The notes under the pieces were generated by a model, which worked only from the letters and a program-made list of their open reading frames with translations, did no database searches and was not told where the DNA came from. Below are positions 54,593 through 63,023 of a stretch of DNA of 64,000 nucleotides, piece after piece. The position numbers and the translations under genes are program-made. Positions within the stretch are counted from its first letter, which is position 1. Every line of letters begins with the position of its first letter. The stretch spans positions 1,922,001 to 1,986,000 of the forward strand of contig JBLXFH010000001.1 of NCBI GenBank assembly GCA_048262255.1. The letters are read 5' to 3'. The DNA is from JABMNT01 sp048262255 (lineage in GTDB: Bacteria; Pseudomonadota; Alphaproteobacteria; Rhodospirillales; Casp-alpha2).

Positions 54593-55561
54593 ATGACATT
54601 TAAAAAAACTCTCGTCGCGACTGCGGCTGCACTGGGCTTCAGCTTTGCGGCAGGCAGTGCGGGTGCGGTTGAATTTATCACCATCGGCACCGGTGGTGTC
54701 ACAGGCGTTTATTACCCGACCGGTCAGTCCATCTGCCGTCTCGTCAATAAGGGTAAAAGCAGCCACGGTGTTCGGTGCTCGGCTGAATCGACTGGTGGTT
54801 CCGTCTATAACATCAACACCATTCGGGCCGGTGAGCTCGATATGGGCGTTGCCCAGTCGGATTGGCAGTATCATGCTTACAACGGAACTTCAAAGTTCGC
54901 CGACCAGGGTGCATTCAAGGAATTGCGCGCTGTATTTTCCGTCCATGCCGAGCCTGTGAGTATTGTGGCCCGTAAGGATTCCGGAATTAAAACTGTCGCC
55001 GATCTTGCCGGAAAACGGGTTAATATTGGTAATCCGGGTTCCGGTACGGAAGCCACATGGGGTGTCATGTGGGAAGCCATGGGAATGACTAATGCCGATC
55101 TTAAGCTGGCAGCTCAAATGAAATCAGCAGAAACGCCAAGTGCGCTGTGCGATAACAAAATTGATGCTTTCTTCTGGTTGGTTGGTAATCCGTCAGCTTT
55201 GAACAAAGAAGCGGCGACGACCTGCGACGTGGTTTTTGCCGATCTGGACCATCCAGGTGTGGCCAAACTGGTTGCCGATAACCCTTATTACCGCTGGGCA
55301 ACGATCCCGGGCGGCATGTATCGGGGCAACCCGAACGACACCAAGACATTTGGTGTGGGTGCAACGTTCGTTTCTTCAACCCGGGCATCTGCCAATACGG
55401 TTTATGAGGTCGTTAAAGCGGTCTTCGGCAACTTCAAGCAATTCCAGAAGATGCACCCGGCTTTTGCGCATCTGAAGGAAAGCGAAATGATCAAGGACGC
55501 ACTTTCCGCACCGCTTCATGATGGCGCGGTCAAATATTATAAGGAACGCGGCTGGATGTAG
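54593..55561 (+). CDS. TAXI family TRAP transporter solute-binding protein
   Basis: The 322-aa periplasmic protein has a Sec signal (residues 1-26, ending SAGA) and then the family opening FITIGTGGVTGVYYPTGQSICRLVN. ADLAGKRVNIGNPGSGTEAT is another TAXI hallmark. TAXI proteins deliver dicarboxylates, amino acids or related anions to a fused TRAP permease. A strong terminator-like hairpin separates it from the permease gene, so more binding protein than permease is expected. Confidence 0.94.
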   Translation: MTFKKTLVATAAALGFSFAAGSAGAVEFITIGTGGVTGVYYPTGQSICRLVNKGKSSHGVRCSAESTGGSVYNINTIRAGELDMGVAQSDWQYHAYNGTSKFADQGAFKELRAVFSVHAEPVSIVARKDSGIKTVADLAGKRVNIGNPGSGTEATWGVMWEAMGMTNADLKLAAQMKSAETPSALCDNKIDAFFWLVGNPSALNKEAATTCDVVFADLDHPGVAKLVADNPYYRWATIPGGMYRGNPNDTKTFGVGATFVSSTRASANTVYEVVKAVFGNFKQFQKMHPAFAHLKESEMIKDALSAPLHDGAVKYYKERGWM

Positions 55562-55572
55562 ATCTGGTTGAT

Positions 55573-55604
55573 AACGAGGGGGCTTCGGCTCCCTCGTTTC
55601 CTTT
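55573..55604 (+). terminator. terminator/attenuator between TAXI binding protein and TRAP permease
   Basis: AACGAGGGGGC (55573-55583) pairs with GCTCCCTCGTT (55588-55598) around a TTCG tetraloop, with one G-T pair, and is followed by TCCTTTT. It looks like a leaky intrinsic terminator within the operon. Confidence 0.75.
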
Positions 55605-55674
55605 TAGGTGATTTTAAAAGACGACCATGAGGATATTTACCTCGAAATAATTAACGAAGCTGGGGAGTTCAGCA

Positions 55675-58269
55675 ATGTCTGAAGAAATGAATCCGTCCAC
55701 GGGTGTATCGCAGGACAAACTTGCGGACATGATTGCAGAATCGGATACGGGCGGTCGAAACCCGACCGGAATTTCGGCTCAGGTTCTTTGGGTTGTTCCC
55801 CTTATATGGGCGCTTTTTCAGCTCTGGTACGCCTCACCCCTTCCTTACATGTTTAATATCGGCCTGTTCAATTCAACAGAAGCCCGCTCCATTCATCTGG
55901 CGTTTGCCATATTCTTGGCTTTTCTTGCCTTTCCGGCCCTGAAAAGCTCTCCGCGCAGCTATATTCCCATTCAGGACTGGGTGCTGGCCTTTGTTGCGGC
56001 GGGTGCAGCCTCATATATATTTGTCGCCTACCGTGAAATTGCCACGCGCCCCGGCCTGCCGACAACTGCCGATGTCGCCTTTGGCGTTGTTTGTATTATC
56101 ATGGTTCTGGAGGCAACACGGCGCGCTCTCGGCCCGCCTTTGATGATCGTTGCCATCATCTTCATGATTTATTCCTTTGGCGGCGCCCATATGCCGGAAA
56201 TCATCGCCCACCAAGGCCCCAGCCTGAACAAGGGCATGTCGCATTACTTCCTGACGACGGAAGGGATTTTTGGTGTGGCGCTTGGGGTCTCGACCAGCAT
56301 GGTCTTCCTGTTTGTGTTATTTGGTTCGTTGTTGGAAAAAGCGGGAGCCGGTAATTATTTCATTCGCGTCGCTTTCGCCCTGATGGGGCATATGCGCGGC
56401 GGCCCGGCAAAGGCCGCTGTCGTTTCCTCGGCTCTGACCGGACTGGTTTCTGGCTCTGCAATCGCCAATGTGGTGACCACCGGAACGTTCACTATTCCGT
56501 TAATGAAAAAAGTTGGCTTTTCGTCAGAAAAAGCCGGTGCTGTAGAGGTCGCTTCATCGACCAATGGTCAGCTAACGCCGCCGGTTATGGGCGCGGTTGC
56601 CTTTTTGATGGTGGAATTTGTTGGCATTACCTACACGGAAGTCATCACACATGCGGCGCTGCCGGCTCTAATTTCCTATATGGCGCTGGTCTATATCGTT
56701 CATCTGGAAGCTGTGAAAGCCGATATGAAAGGCATTCCGCGGCGCGTCCCTTCGACGTTCATGAGCGCCGTCATCGGCTTTTCGACAACGCTTGTCGGAA
56801 TGATCGTATTAAGTGCCATCGTCTATTACTTCTTTGGCTGGACCAAGGAAGAGTTTGGCGAAAGTACATTCTGGATTGCTGCTGCCGTAATGGTTGTCGC
56901 CTATCTGGCTTTGGTCAAATTTGCAGTGCGTTATCCCGAGCTTGAAACGGATATGGAAATTACCGAACTTCCGGAAACAGGTCCGACAGTGAAAGCCGGG
57001 CTTTATTATCTGCTGCCGGTTTTCCTGTTGATTTGGTGTCTGATTGTTGAGCGTTTGTCACCGTCACTTTCAGCTTTCTGGGCATCCATCTTCCTGCTGT
57101 TCATTCTATTGACCCAGGGCGCTCTCAAGTCGGCCCTGCGGGGAACGGGTGAAGCGCTTGTTACTTCTGTACGCCAAGGGATCGCCGATGTGGCTGAAGG
57201 CCTGATTGCCGGGGCCAGAAACATGATCGGCATTGGCGTCGCTACGGCCGCTGCCGGAATCGTGGTCGGTACGGTAACGCTCACACCCATCGGCCAGGTC
57301 ATGGGAGAACTGGTCGAGTTTCTGTCCGGCGGCTATCTGATCCTGATGCTGTTCTGGACGGCAGTATTCAGTCTGATTCTGGGCATGGGCCTGCCGACAA
57401 CGGCAAACTACATTGTTGTGTCATCCCTGATGGCCCCGGTTATTGTGACAATTGGCGCCGAAAACGGGCTGATTGTGCCACTTATTGCCGCTCATATGTT
57501 CGTCTTCTACTTCGGTATTCTGGCGGATGATACGCCGCCGGTGGCCATGGCCGCCTTTGCGGCGGCGGCCATATCGGGCGGAGATCCCATCAAGACCGGT
57601 TTGCAAGGCTTTGCCTATGATATCCGGACGGCCATCCTGCCGTTCCTGTTTATCTTCAATACGGAACTTTTGATGATCGGGATCGATTCCTGGTACCATC
57701 TCCTGATTACGATCATCACGGCAATAACGGCGATGATGCTGTTTGCCGCGGCGACACAGGGGTTCTTCATCGTTCGATGTAAGGCTTGGGAGATTGCGGC
57801 TTTGTTGCTGGTCGCGTTCACTCTGTTCCGTCCCGCCTACTGGATGGACCAGATATATCCCCCATTGGTTGAGGCGCCAGCCTCGACCGTTTATGACGTG
57901 GCGAAAGCCTTGCCAGAAAACGATCTTATTCAGGTCCGTGTGGTCGGTGTCGATTTTGACGGCAAGGACATCGATAAAATCATCATGCTGCCTGTCGGAC
58001 CGGCTGGCGAAGGCAAGGACAGACTTGCAAATTCAGCGGGTCTGGAATTGCGTGAGGAAGGCGGAAAGATGATGATTGATCAGGTAGCGTTCGATGGAGC
58101 CGCAGACAAGCAGGGACTAGGTGAACTCGATACCGGCGAAGTCGCCAATGTTGTGGTGGCCTCTGACAGCCCAGCCAAGCAATGGATGTATCTGCCGGCG
58201 CTGGTCTTGCTGTTTGTCGTTGTCATGTTGCAACGGCGCCGTAAATCAATGCAACTCGCGACAGCTTAA
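55675..58269 (+). CDS. fused TRAP transporter permease (4TM/12TM) with C-terminal DUF3394 domain
   Basis: The 864-aa inner-membrane protein fuses the small DctQ-like part (about residues 30-190) and the large DctM-like part (about 190-700). Family motifs include GLVSGSAIANVVTTGTFTIP, GQLTPPVMGAVAFLM and LGMGLPTTANYIVVSSL. Residues about 735-835 resemble the DUF3394 soluble domain, followed by a last hydrophobic segment and a basic tail. It works with the TAXI protein as an ion-coupled importer. The universal stress protein gene follows after 13 nt. Confidence 0.94.
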   Translation: MSEEMNPSTGVSQDKLADMIAESDTGGRNPTGISAQVLWVVPLIWALFQLWYASPLPYMFNIGLFNSTEARSIHLAFAIFLAFLAFPALKSSPRSYIPIQDWVLAFVAAGAASYIFVAYREIATRPGLPTTADVAFGVVCIIMVLEATRRALGPPLMIVAIIFMIYSFGGAHMPEIIAHQGPSLNKGMSHYFLTTEGIFGVALGVSTSMVFLFVLFGSLLEKAGAGNYFIRVAFALMGHMRGGPAKAAVVSSALTGLVSGSAIANVVTTGTFTIPLMKKVGFSSEKAGAVEVASSTNGQLTPPVMGAVAFLMVEFVGITYTEVITHAALPALISYMALVYIVHLEAVKADMKGIPRRVPSTFMSAVIGFSTTLVGMIVLSAIVYYFFGWTKEEFGESTFWIAAAVMVVAYLALVKFAVRYPELETDMEITELPETGPTVKAGLYYLLPVFLLIWCLIVERLSPSLSAFWASIFLLFILLTQGALKSALRGTGEALVTSVRQGIADVAEGLIAGARNMIGIGVATAAAGIVVGTVTLTPIGQVMGELVEFLSGGYLILMLFWTAVFSLILGMGLPTTANYIVVSSLMAPVIVTIGAENGLIVPLIAAHMFVFYFGILADDTPPVAMAAFAAAAISGGDPIKTGLQGFAYDIRTAILPFLFIFNTELLMIGIDSWYHLLITIITAITAMMLFAAATQGFFIVRCKAWEIAALLLVAFTLFRPAYWMDQIYPPLVEAPASTVYDVAKALPENDLIQVRVVGVDFDGKDIDKIIMLPVGPAGEGKDRLANSAGLELREEGGKMMIDQVAFDGAADKQGLGELDTGEVANVVVASDSPAKQWMYLPALVLLFVVVMLQRRRKSMQLATA

Positions 58270-58282
58270 GGGAGCATAAATC

Positions 58283-58711
58283 ATGTTTAATACCATTTTG
58301 TTGCCCGTTGATCTGGACCAAGAAAGCTCTTGGAAAAAAGCTTTGCCGACGGCGCTCGAATTGTGCCGGGCGTCGGGCGGCAGTCTGCATGTGCTGACGG
58401 TAGTCCCCAACTTTGGCATGAGCATTGTCAGCCAGTTTTTCCCCGAAGATTTTGAGAAGAAAATGGCGAAGAAGGTGCTTCAAAAACTGCATGAGTTTGT
58501 CGATGCGCACGTACCCAAAGACATAAAGGTCCAGCATATTGTGGGCGAGGGTAGTGTCTATGAGGTGATTTTATCGATCACAGAAAAAATCAATGCGGAT
58601 GTGGTGGTTTTGGCGGCGCACAACCCGGATATAAAGGATTATCTGTTGGGCCCGAACGCGGCCAAGGTGGTCCGCCACGCCAATTGTTCGGTAATGGTCG
58701 TTCGCGAATAG
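58283..58711 (+). CDS. UspA family universal stress protein
   Basis: The 142-aa protein has the Usp fold (FNTILLPVDLDQESSWKKAL at the start, SVMVVRE at the end). The usual ATP loop GxxGx9GS/T is altered: the region reads AAHNPDIKDYLLGPNAAKV. Usp genes next to TRAP permeases, such as TeaD of the ectoine transporter, can tune transport, so a regulatory partner role for the upstream transporter is likely. Confidence 0.9.
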   Translation: MFNTILLPVDLDQESSWKKALPTALELCRASGGSLHVLTVVPNFGMSIVSQFFPEDFEKKMAKKVLQKLHEFVDAHVPKDIKVQHIVGEGSVYEVILSITEKINADVVVLAAHNPDIKDYLLGPNAAKVVRHANCSVMVVRE

Positions 58712-58728
58712 ACGCCAATGATATGAAA

Positions 58729-58767
58729 CAAAAAGGCCGCTGGAGCTTTGCTTCCAGCGGCCTTTTT
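58729..58767. terminator. bidirectional terminator between usp and cytochrome c genes
   Basis: AAAAAGGCCGCTGGA and TCCAGCGGCCTTTTT form a long perfect stem around GCTTTGCT-like loop bases. The flanking A and T runs serve both convergent genes. Confidence 0.92.
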
Positions 58768-58790
58768 AAATCTGTCTCAGAGAAGCAGGT

Positions 58791-59171
58791 TTATTTGCTT
58801 TTCAGATAGGCAATCACAGCAGCGCGATCGTCTTCTTTTTTGAGCCCAGGAAACGCCATGCGGGTTTTCTTGATGAAATTTTTCGGCTTCTTGAGAAATT
58901 CGTCGAGATTTTCTTCCGTCCAGACAAGGCCTTCTTCGGCTTTTGCGGCCATGGCCTTGGAATATTTAAAGTCTCCAGCCCCGGCTTTGCGTCCGACAAT
59001 GCCCGTGAGGTCAGGGCCGACACCATTTTTGCCAAAGACATGACAAGCTTTGCATTTCTTGAAAACCTTTTCGCCGTCGGCGGCGAAAGCGGTGCTGGAA
59101 ATGGCGCCTGATGAAAGGGCGATGGCGAAACCAATAAGGGAAAATGTGGCTAACCGGCTGATTTTGTTCAT
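58791..59171 (-). CDS. periplasmic class I cytochrome c
   Basis: The 126-aa protein has a signal peptide (residues about 1-30, ending AFA) and one heme-binding motif CKACH; the axial Met is in TRMAFPG. It resembles cytochrome c2/c550 electron carriers. ATG 59171 is preferred because GAGGA lies 5 nt upstream; GTG 59183 would add four residues. It stands alone, between two terminating regions. Confidence 0.93.
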   Translation of the reverse strand: MNKISRLATFSLIGFAIALSSGAISSTAFAADGEKVFKKCKACHVFGKNGVGPDLTGIVGRKAGAGDFKYSKAMAAKAEEGLVWTEENLDEFLKKPKNFIKKTRMAFPGLKKEDDRAAVIAYLKSK

Positions 59172-59275
59172 TGGGGTCCTCACTCGGATTAAAAATTGCG
59201 TTCGACCCTTAAACCGGGCCTGAAATTGAAAGCCTGTGATAACCTTTCCGACAGGGAAATATCAAGGCAATTCCT

Positions 59276-60457
59276 TTAAGGCTCTGAAAGTTCCCGCCAT
59301 ATTCCATACTCTTCGCGAAACTTGAGAAGGGAGTTCCAGACCCGTTTAAAGTCGGGGTTTGCCTTTGCCTCTTCGGCAACAACGTTTTTCCAGGCGTCGC
59401 GCAGACGATAGAGAATGGGGGATGGCCATGATTGTATGTTAACGCCAAGGGTTATCAGCTTTTTCAAAGCGTCAAACTGTGCGGCTTCGCCCCGGCTGAG
59501 GCTATATCTCATACTGTCACCGCATATGGTATTGACCTGGGATTTCTGAGTTGTGGAAAGCGCTTCCCAGGTGTCCAGGTTAATCATCAGCTCGAAAACG
59601 GTGATGGGTTGGTGCCAGCCCGGAAAGTAATAGTAGTTGGCCAGTTTATGGACACCCAGATGCAGGTCGGTGGCGGGTTGATAGAATTCTGCGGCGTCCA
59701 GAATTCCGGAATTCAGGGCGACCATCACGTCGCCGTCGGTGAGTGTTTCCGGTTGAACGCCGAGCTTGCGCATGACTTTAGCTCCAAGCCCGGAAATTCG
59801 CATGTGTAACCCATTCAGGTCTTCCGGAGTTTCCACTTCTTTCTTGAACCAACCGGACGCCTCGGATGTCGTCATGCCACAAAGGATGCCCTTAATTCCC
59901 TGTTTCTGATAAATTTCCTGGTAGATGTCCTGACCGCCTGAAAAATAGAACCATGCGAGATAGGCGCGTGGCCCCAGACCAAAGGGAACGGAAGAAAAAA
60001 GCCGCAGTGCGGGGTTTTTATGGCCCCAATCGGCAGGGCTGGTAAAAGCGGATTCTATGGTTCCGGAGCGGACCGCATCAAAAACCTGATCCGGAGCGAC
60101 AAGCGCTCCCGGTTCGCTAAATGCGATCTGGAACTGGCCGCCAGAAACGCGACCCATATTCTGCTCAATCCGTTTCGCCATGGCGCTGAGTGCCGGCAGA
60201 TTGGAGCCGTAGCTGCTGGCCATACGCCAATGCAGGGTGGCGCCGGCTTCATCCGTCATCTGTGCCGCGTTTTGTGGGATTGTGATCGACGCCGTGACGG
60301 TGCTTTTTTGTGGTGTGGGTTGAGATGCCAAACGGGAACCCGTTGCCGGTTGTGCGAAGCCCGGGATTTTCTCGGCGAGCTCAGGCCCGATAACGGTCGC
60401 GCCAATAACGGCTCCGCTAACAACACCAAAAATGATCCCGATAATTAGATTTCGCAC
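59276..60457 (-). CDS. DctP-like TRAP solute-binding protein with N-terminal membrane anchor
   Basis: The 393-aa protein has the DctP/TakP fold (LHWRMASSYGSNLPAL, LNGLHMRISGLGAKVMRKLG, AAEFYQPATDLHLG). The N-terminal hydrophobic stretch (about 2-24) lacks a clear signal-peptidase site and is followed by a Pro/Thr/Gln-rich linker (about 35-75). No permease gene is next to it. The TakP-like family often binds 2-oxoacids. The start is GTG with GAGG very close; no earlier start is open. Confidence 0.88.
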   Translation of the reverse strand: MRNLIIGIIFGVVSGAVIGATVIGPELAEKIPGFAQPATGSRLASQPTPQKSTVTASITIPQNAAQMTDEAGATLHWRMASSYGSNLPALSAMAKRIEQNMGRVSGGQFQIAFSEPGALVAPDQVFDAVRSGTIESAFTSPADWGHKNPALRLFSSVPFGLGPRAYLAWFYFSGGQDIYQEIYQKQGIKGILCGMTTSEASGWFKKEVETPEDLNGLHMRISGLGAKVMRKLGVQPETLTDGDVMVALNSGILDAAEFYQPATDLHLGVHKLANYYYFPGWHQPITVFELMINLDTWEALSTTQKSQVNTICGDSMRYSLSRGEAAQFDALKKLITLGVNIQSWPSPILYRLRDAWKNVVAEEAKANPDFKRVWNSLLKFREEYGIWRELSEP

Positions 60458-60581
60458 GCCTCAAATTCCCTGATCATCAAATGTCGCTCATAGTGCAATA
60501 GACGGACAGGCGAGCTCAAGAAGATACTCAGTCAATAGAAAACGCCGGGGGTAGGGCCATAACGCTTGCAGATCGCTGATC

Positions 60582-60609
60582 TTGACTATCAAAAACGTCT
60601 CCCTATAAG
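60582..60609 (+). promoter_or_regulatory. strong sigma70-type promoter of the malate synthase gene
   Basis: TTGACT (60582-60587) and TATAAG (60604-60609) each match the consensus at five of six positions, with a 16-bp spacer. RNA would begin near 60616, leaving a leader of about 75 nt. Confidence 0.7.
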
Positions 60610-60692
60610 AGCCTTCGTATGATTGATCGTCTGTTGAGTAACGCCCTGTTGCTTTTCAGTCAGCTATAAAGTCCAGTTGAAAGAGCACTTTG

Positions 60693-62861
60693 ATGACAAA
60701 CCGCATTCGCGTTGGCGGCCTGCAAGTAGCCGAAATTCTCCATAACTTTATCAACGATGAAGCTTTGCCGGAGAGCAATGTCTGTCCAGCAACATTCTGG
60801 GCCGGGTTTGATCGTCTGATTCATGATCTCGCCCCGCAAAACCGGGAGTTGCTGGAAAAACGCCTGAAAATGCAAAGGCAAATCAACGACTGGCATATTG
60901 CAAACCGCGCGGGCCCAATTGATTTCGCCGCTTACAAGGCCTTTCTCTCAGACATTGGTTATCTGGTGGCGGAAGGTGAGGCATTTACCATTGGCACGGA
61001 ACAGACGGACGATGAAATCGCCCATGTGGCCGGGCCGCAACTCGTGGTGCCTGTCACCAACGCACGCTACGCCCTGAACGCTGCCAATGCGCGATGGGGT
61101 AGTTTGTATGACTGTCTTTATGGCACAAACGCCATTGCCGATGATAAAGGATGTGAACGGGGTGACCGTTTCAATGCGACGCGGGGTGAGGCGGTTGTCG
61201 CCTGGGGCCGGGCATTTCTGGATGCGGTCTTGCCGCTTAGCAAAGGGTCCCATGCGGATGCCGTCGGTTACCGGATTGAGGCGGGGAAACTGGCCGTATC
61301 AATCAATGGAGAGCCGACTGGATTGCAAAAACCGGATGCCTTTGTCGGTTTTCAGGGCCCCATGGAAAACCCAACGTCTCTGTTGTTCAGGAACAATGGC
61401 CTGCATATCGATGTTCAGTTCGATTCCACCCACGTCATAGGCAAAACCGACAAGGCGGGCATTTCGGACCTGATCATTGAGGCAGCCCTGACGACCATTC
61501 AGGACTGTGAAGATTCAGTGGCCGCTGTCGACGCCGGGGAAAAGGTCCAGACCTATCGCAACTGGCTGGGCCTGATGAAAGGCGATTTGACCGCAGAATT
61601 TAAGAAAGATGGCAAAACCTCAACCCGGTCCCTGCATGAAGACCGCACCTATACAGGAGTTGACGGTAAATCGCTGCATCTGCATGGGCGCTCGCTGATG
61701 CTGGTGCGCAATGTCGGGCATCTTATGGACAGCGACGCCATTTTGGACAAGGACGGCAACGAGGTGCCTGAAGGCATTATCGACGCTGTGGTGACCTCAT
61801 TGATCGCCATTCATGACCTGAACAAAACGGAAGGCCTGCGCAACAGTCGGACCGGCTCCGTCTATATCGTCAAACCGAAAATGCACGGGCCACAAGAGGT
61901 GGCTTTCGCCGATACCCTGTTTGCCCGGGTTGAGGATCTGTTAGACCTCAAACGCAATACCCTTAAAATGGGGATTATGGATGAAGAGCGGCGGACCACG
62001 GTTAACCTGAAAGAATGCATCCGCGCCGCGAAGGACCGGGTTGCCTTTATCAATACGGGCTTTCTCGATCGTACAGGTGATGAAATCCATACCTCCATGG
62101 AAGCCGGCCCCATGATCCGCAAGGGCGATATGAAAAGCACGCCGTGGATTGCCGCTTATGAGGACTGGAACGTCGATATCGGCCTCGAATGCGGTTTGCA
62201 GGGCAAGGCCCAGATCGGCAAGGGTATGTGGGCCATGCCGGATATGATGGCGGAAATGCTGGAAGCGAAAATCGCCCATCCGGAAGCCGGTGCCAATACC
62301 GCCTGGGTGCCATCACCAACGGCAGCGGTTCTACACGCCACCCATTATCACAAGATCAACGTTGCGGCCCGCCAAAATGCCCTTAAATCCCGTGCGCGGG
62401 CAAGTCTGGACGATATCCTGACCATCCCCCTGGCGGACCAGCCCAACTGGACACCCGCCGAAATTCAGGAAGAGCTGGATAACAATGCTCAGGGGATTCT
62501 GGGCTATGTGGTGCGCTGGATTGATCAAGGCGTCGGCTGTTCAAAAGTGCCGGACATTAACAATGTCGGGCTCATGGAAGACCGCGCGACACTGCGCATC
62601 TCCAACCAGCATATCGCTAACTGGCTGCACCACGGTATCTGCACGAAAGAACAGGTGCAGGAGACATTGGAGCGCATGGCGGTCATCGTCGATGACCAGA
62701 ATGCCGGTGATCTCGAATACCGGAACATGGCACCGGATTTCGCTTCCAGTATCGCCTTTCAGGCGGCATCGGATCTCGTGTTCCTGGGCCGCGAACAACC
62801 CAACGGCTATACGGAACCGTTGCTGCATGCCCGCCGACGGGAGCTGAAGGCCCAAGCCTGA
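60693..62861 (+). CDS. glcB: malate synthase G
   Basis: The 722-aa monomeric enzyme condenses glyoxylate and acetyl-CoA to malate. The size identifies the G isoform. Active-site blocks include VYIVKPKMHGPQEVAF, LKMGIMDEERRTTVN (catalytic Arg and Glu), and METGPM-like SMEAGPMIRKGDMKS. The start is ATG 60693 with AAAGAG upstream; a TTG one codon earlier is less likely. No isocitrate lyase gene is seen, which points to glyoxylate from glycolate or amino-acid breakdown, or to a lyase elsewhere. Confidence 0.97.
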   Translation: MTNRIRVGGLQVAEILHNFINDEALPESNVCPATFWAGFDRLIHDLAPQNRELLEKRLKMQRQINDWHIANRAGPIDFAAYKAFLSDIGYLVAEGEAFTIGTEQTDDEIAHVAGPQLVVPVTNARYALNAANARWGSLYDCLYGTNAIADDKGCERGDRFNATRGEAVVAWGRAFLDAVLPLSKGSHADAVGYRIEAGKLAVSINGEPTGLQKPDAFVGFQGPMENPTSLLFRNNGLHIDVQFDSTHVIGKTDKAGISDLIIEAALTTIQDCEDSVAAVDAGEKVQTYRNWLGLMKGDLTAEFKKDGKTSTRSLHEDRTYTGVDGKSLHLHGRSLMLVRNVGHLMDSDAILDKDGNEVPEGIIDAVVTSLIAIHDLNKTEGLRNSRTGSVYIVKPKMHGPQEVAFADTLFARVEDLLDLKRNTLKMGIMDEERRTTVNLKECIRAAKDRVAFINTGFLDRTGDEIHTSMEAGPMIRKGDMKSTPWIAAYEDWNVDIGLECGLQGKAQIGKGMWAMPDMMAEMLEAKIAHPEAGANTAWVPSPTAAVLHATHYHKINVAARQNALKSRARASLDDILTIPLADQPNWTPAEIQEELDNNAQGILGYVVRWIDQGVGCSKVPDINNVGLMEDRATLRISNQHIANWLHHGICTKEQVQETLERMAVIVDDQNAGDLEYRNMAPDFASSIAFQAASDLVFLGREQPNGYTEPLLHARRRELKAQA

Positions 62862-62880
62862 TTTAAGCTTTTGGAGAGAA

Positions 62881-62958
<78 letters not shown>

Positions 62959-62989
62959 ACCGATGCACAGTTGTGCAGTGTGTGGGCGC

Positions 62990-63018
62990 GTTATAGCGGT
63001 CTCGGATGGCGAGGGCAA
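62990..63018 (-). promoter_or_regulatory. promoter of tRNA-Pro
   Basis: On the minus strand TTGCCC (63018-63013) and TATAAC (62995-62990) are 17 bp apart. It lies right after the polyprenyl synthase gene; a palindrome TGCACA-GT-TGTGCA (62964-62977) is in the short leader. Confidence 0.6.
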
Positions 63019-63023
63019 GAACC

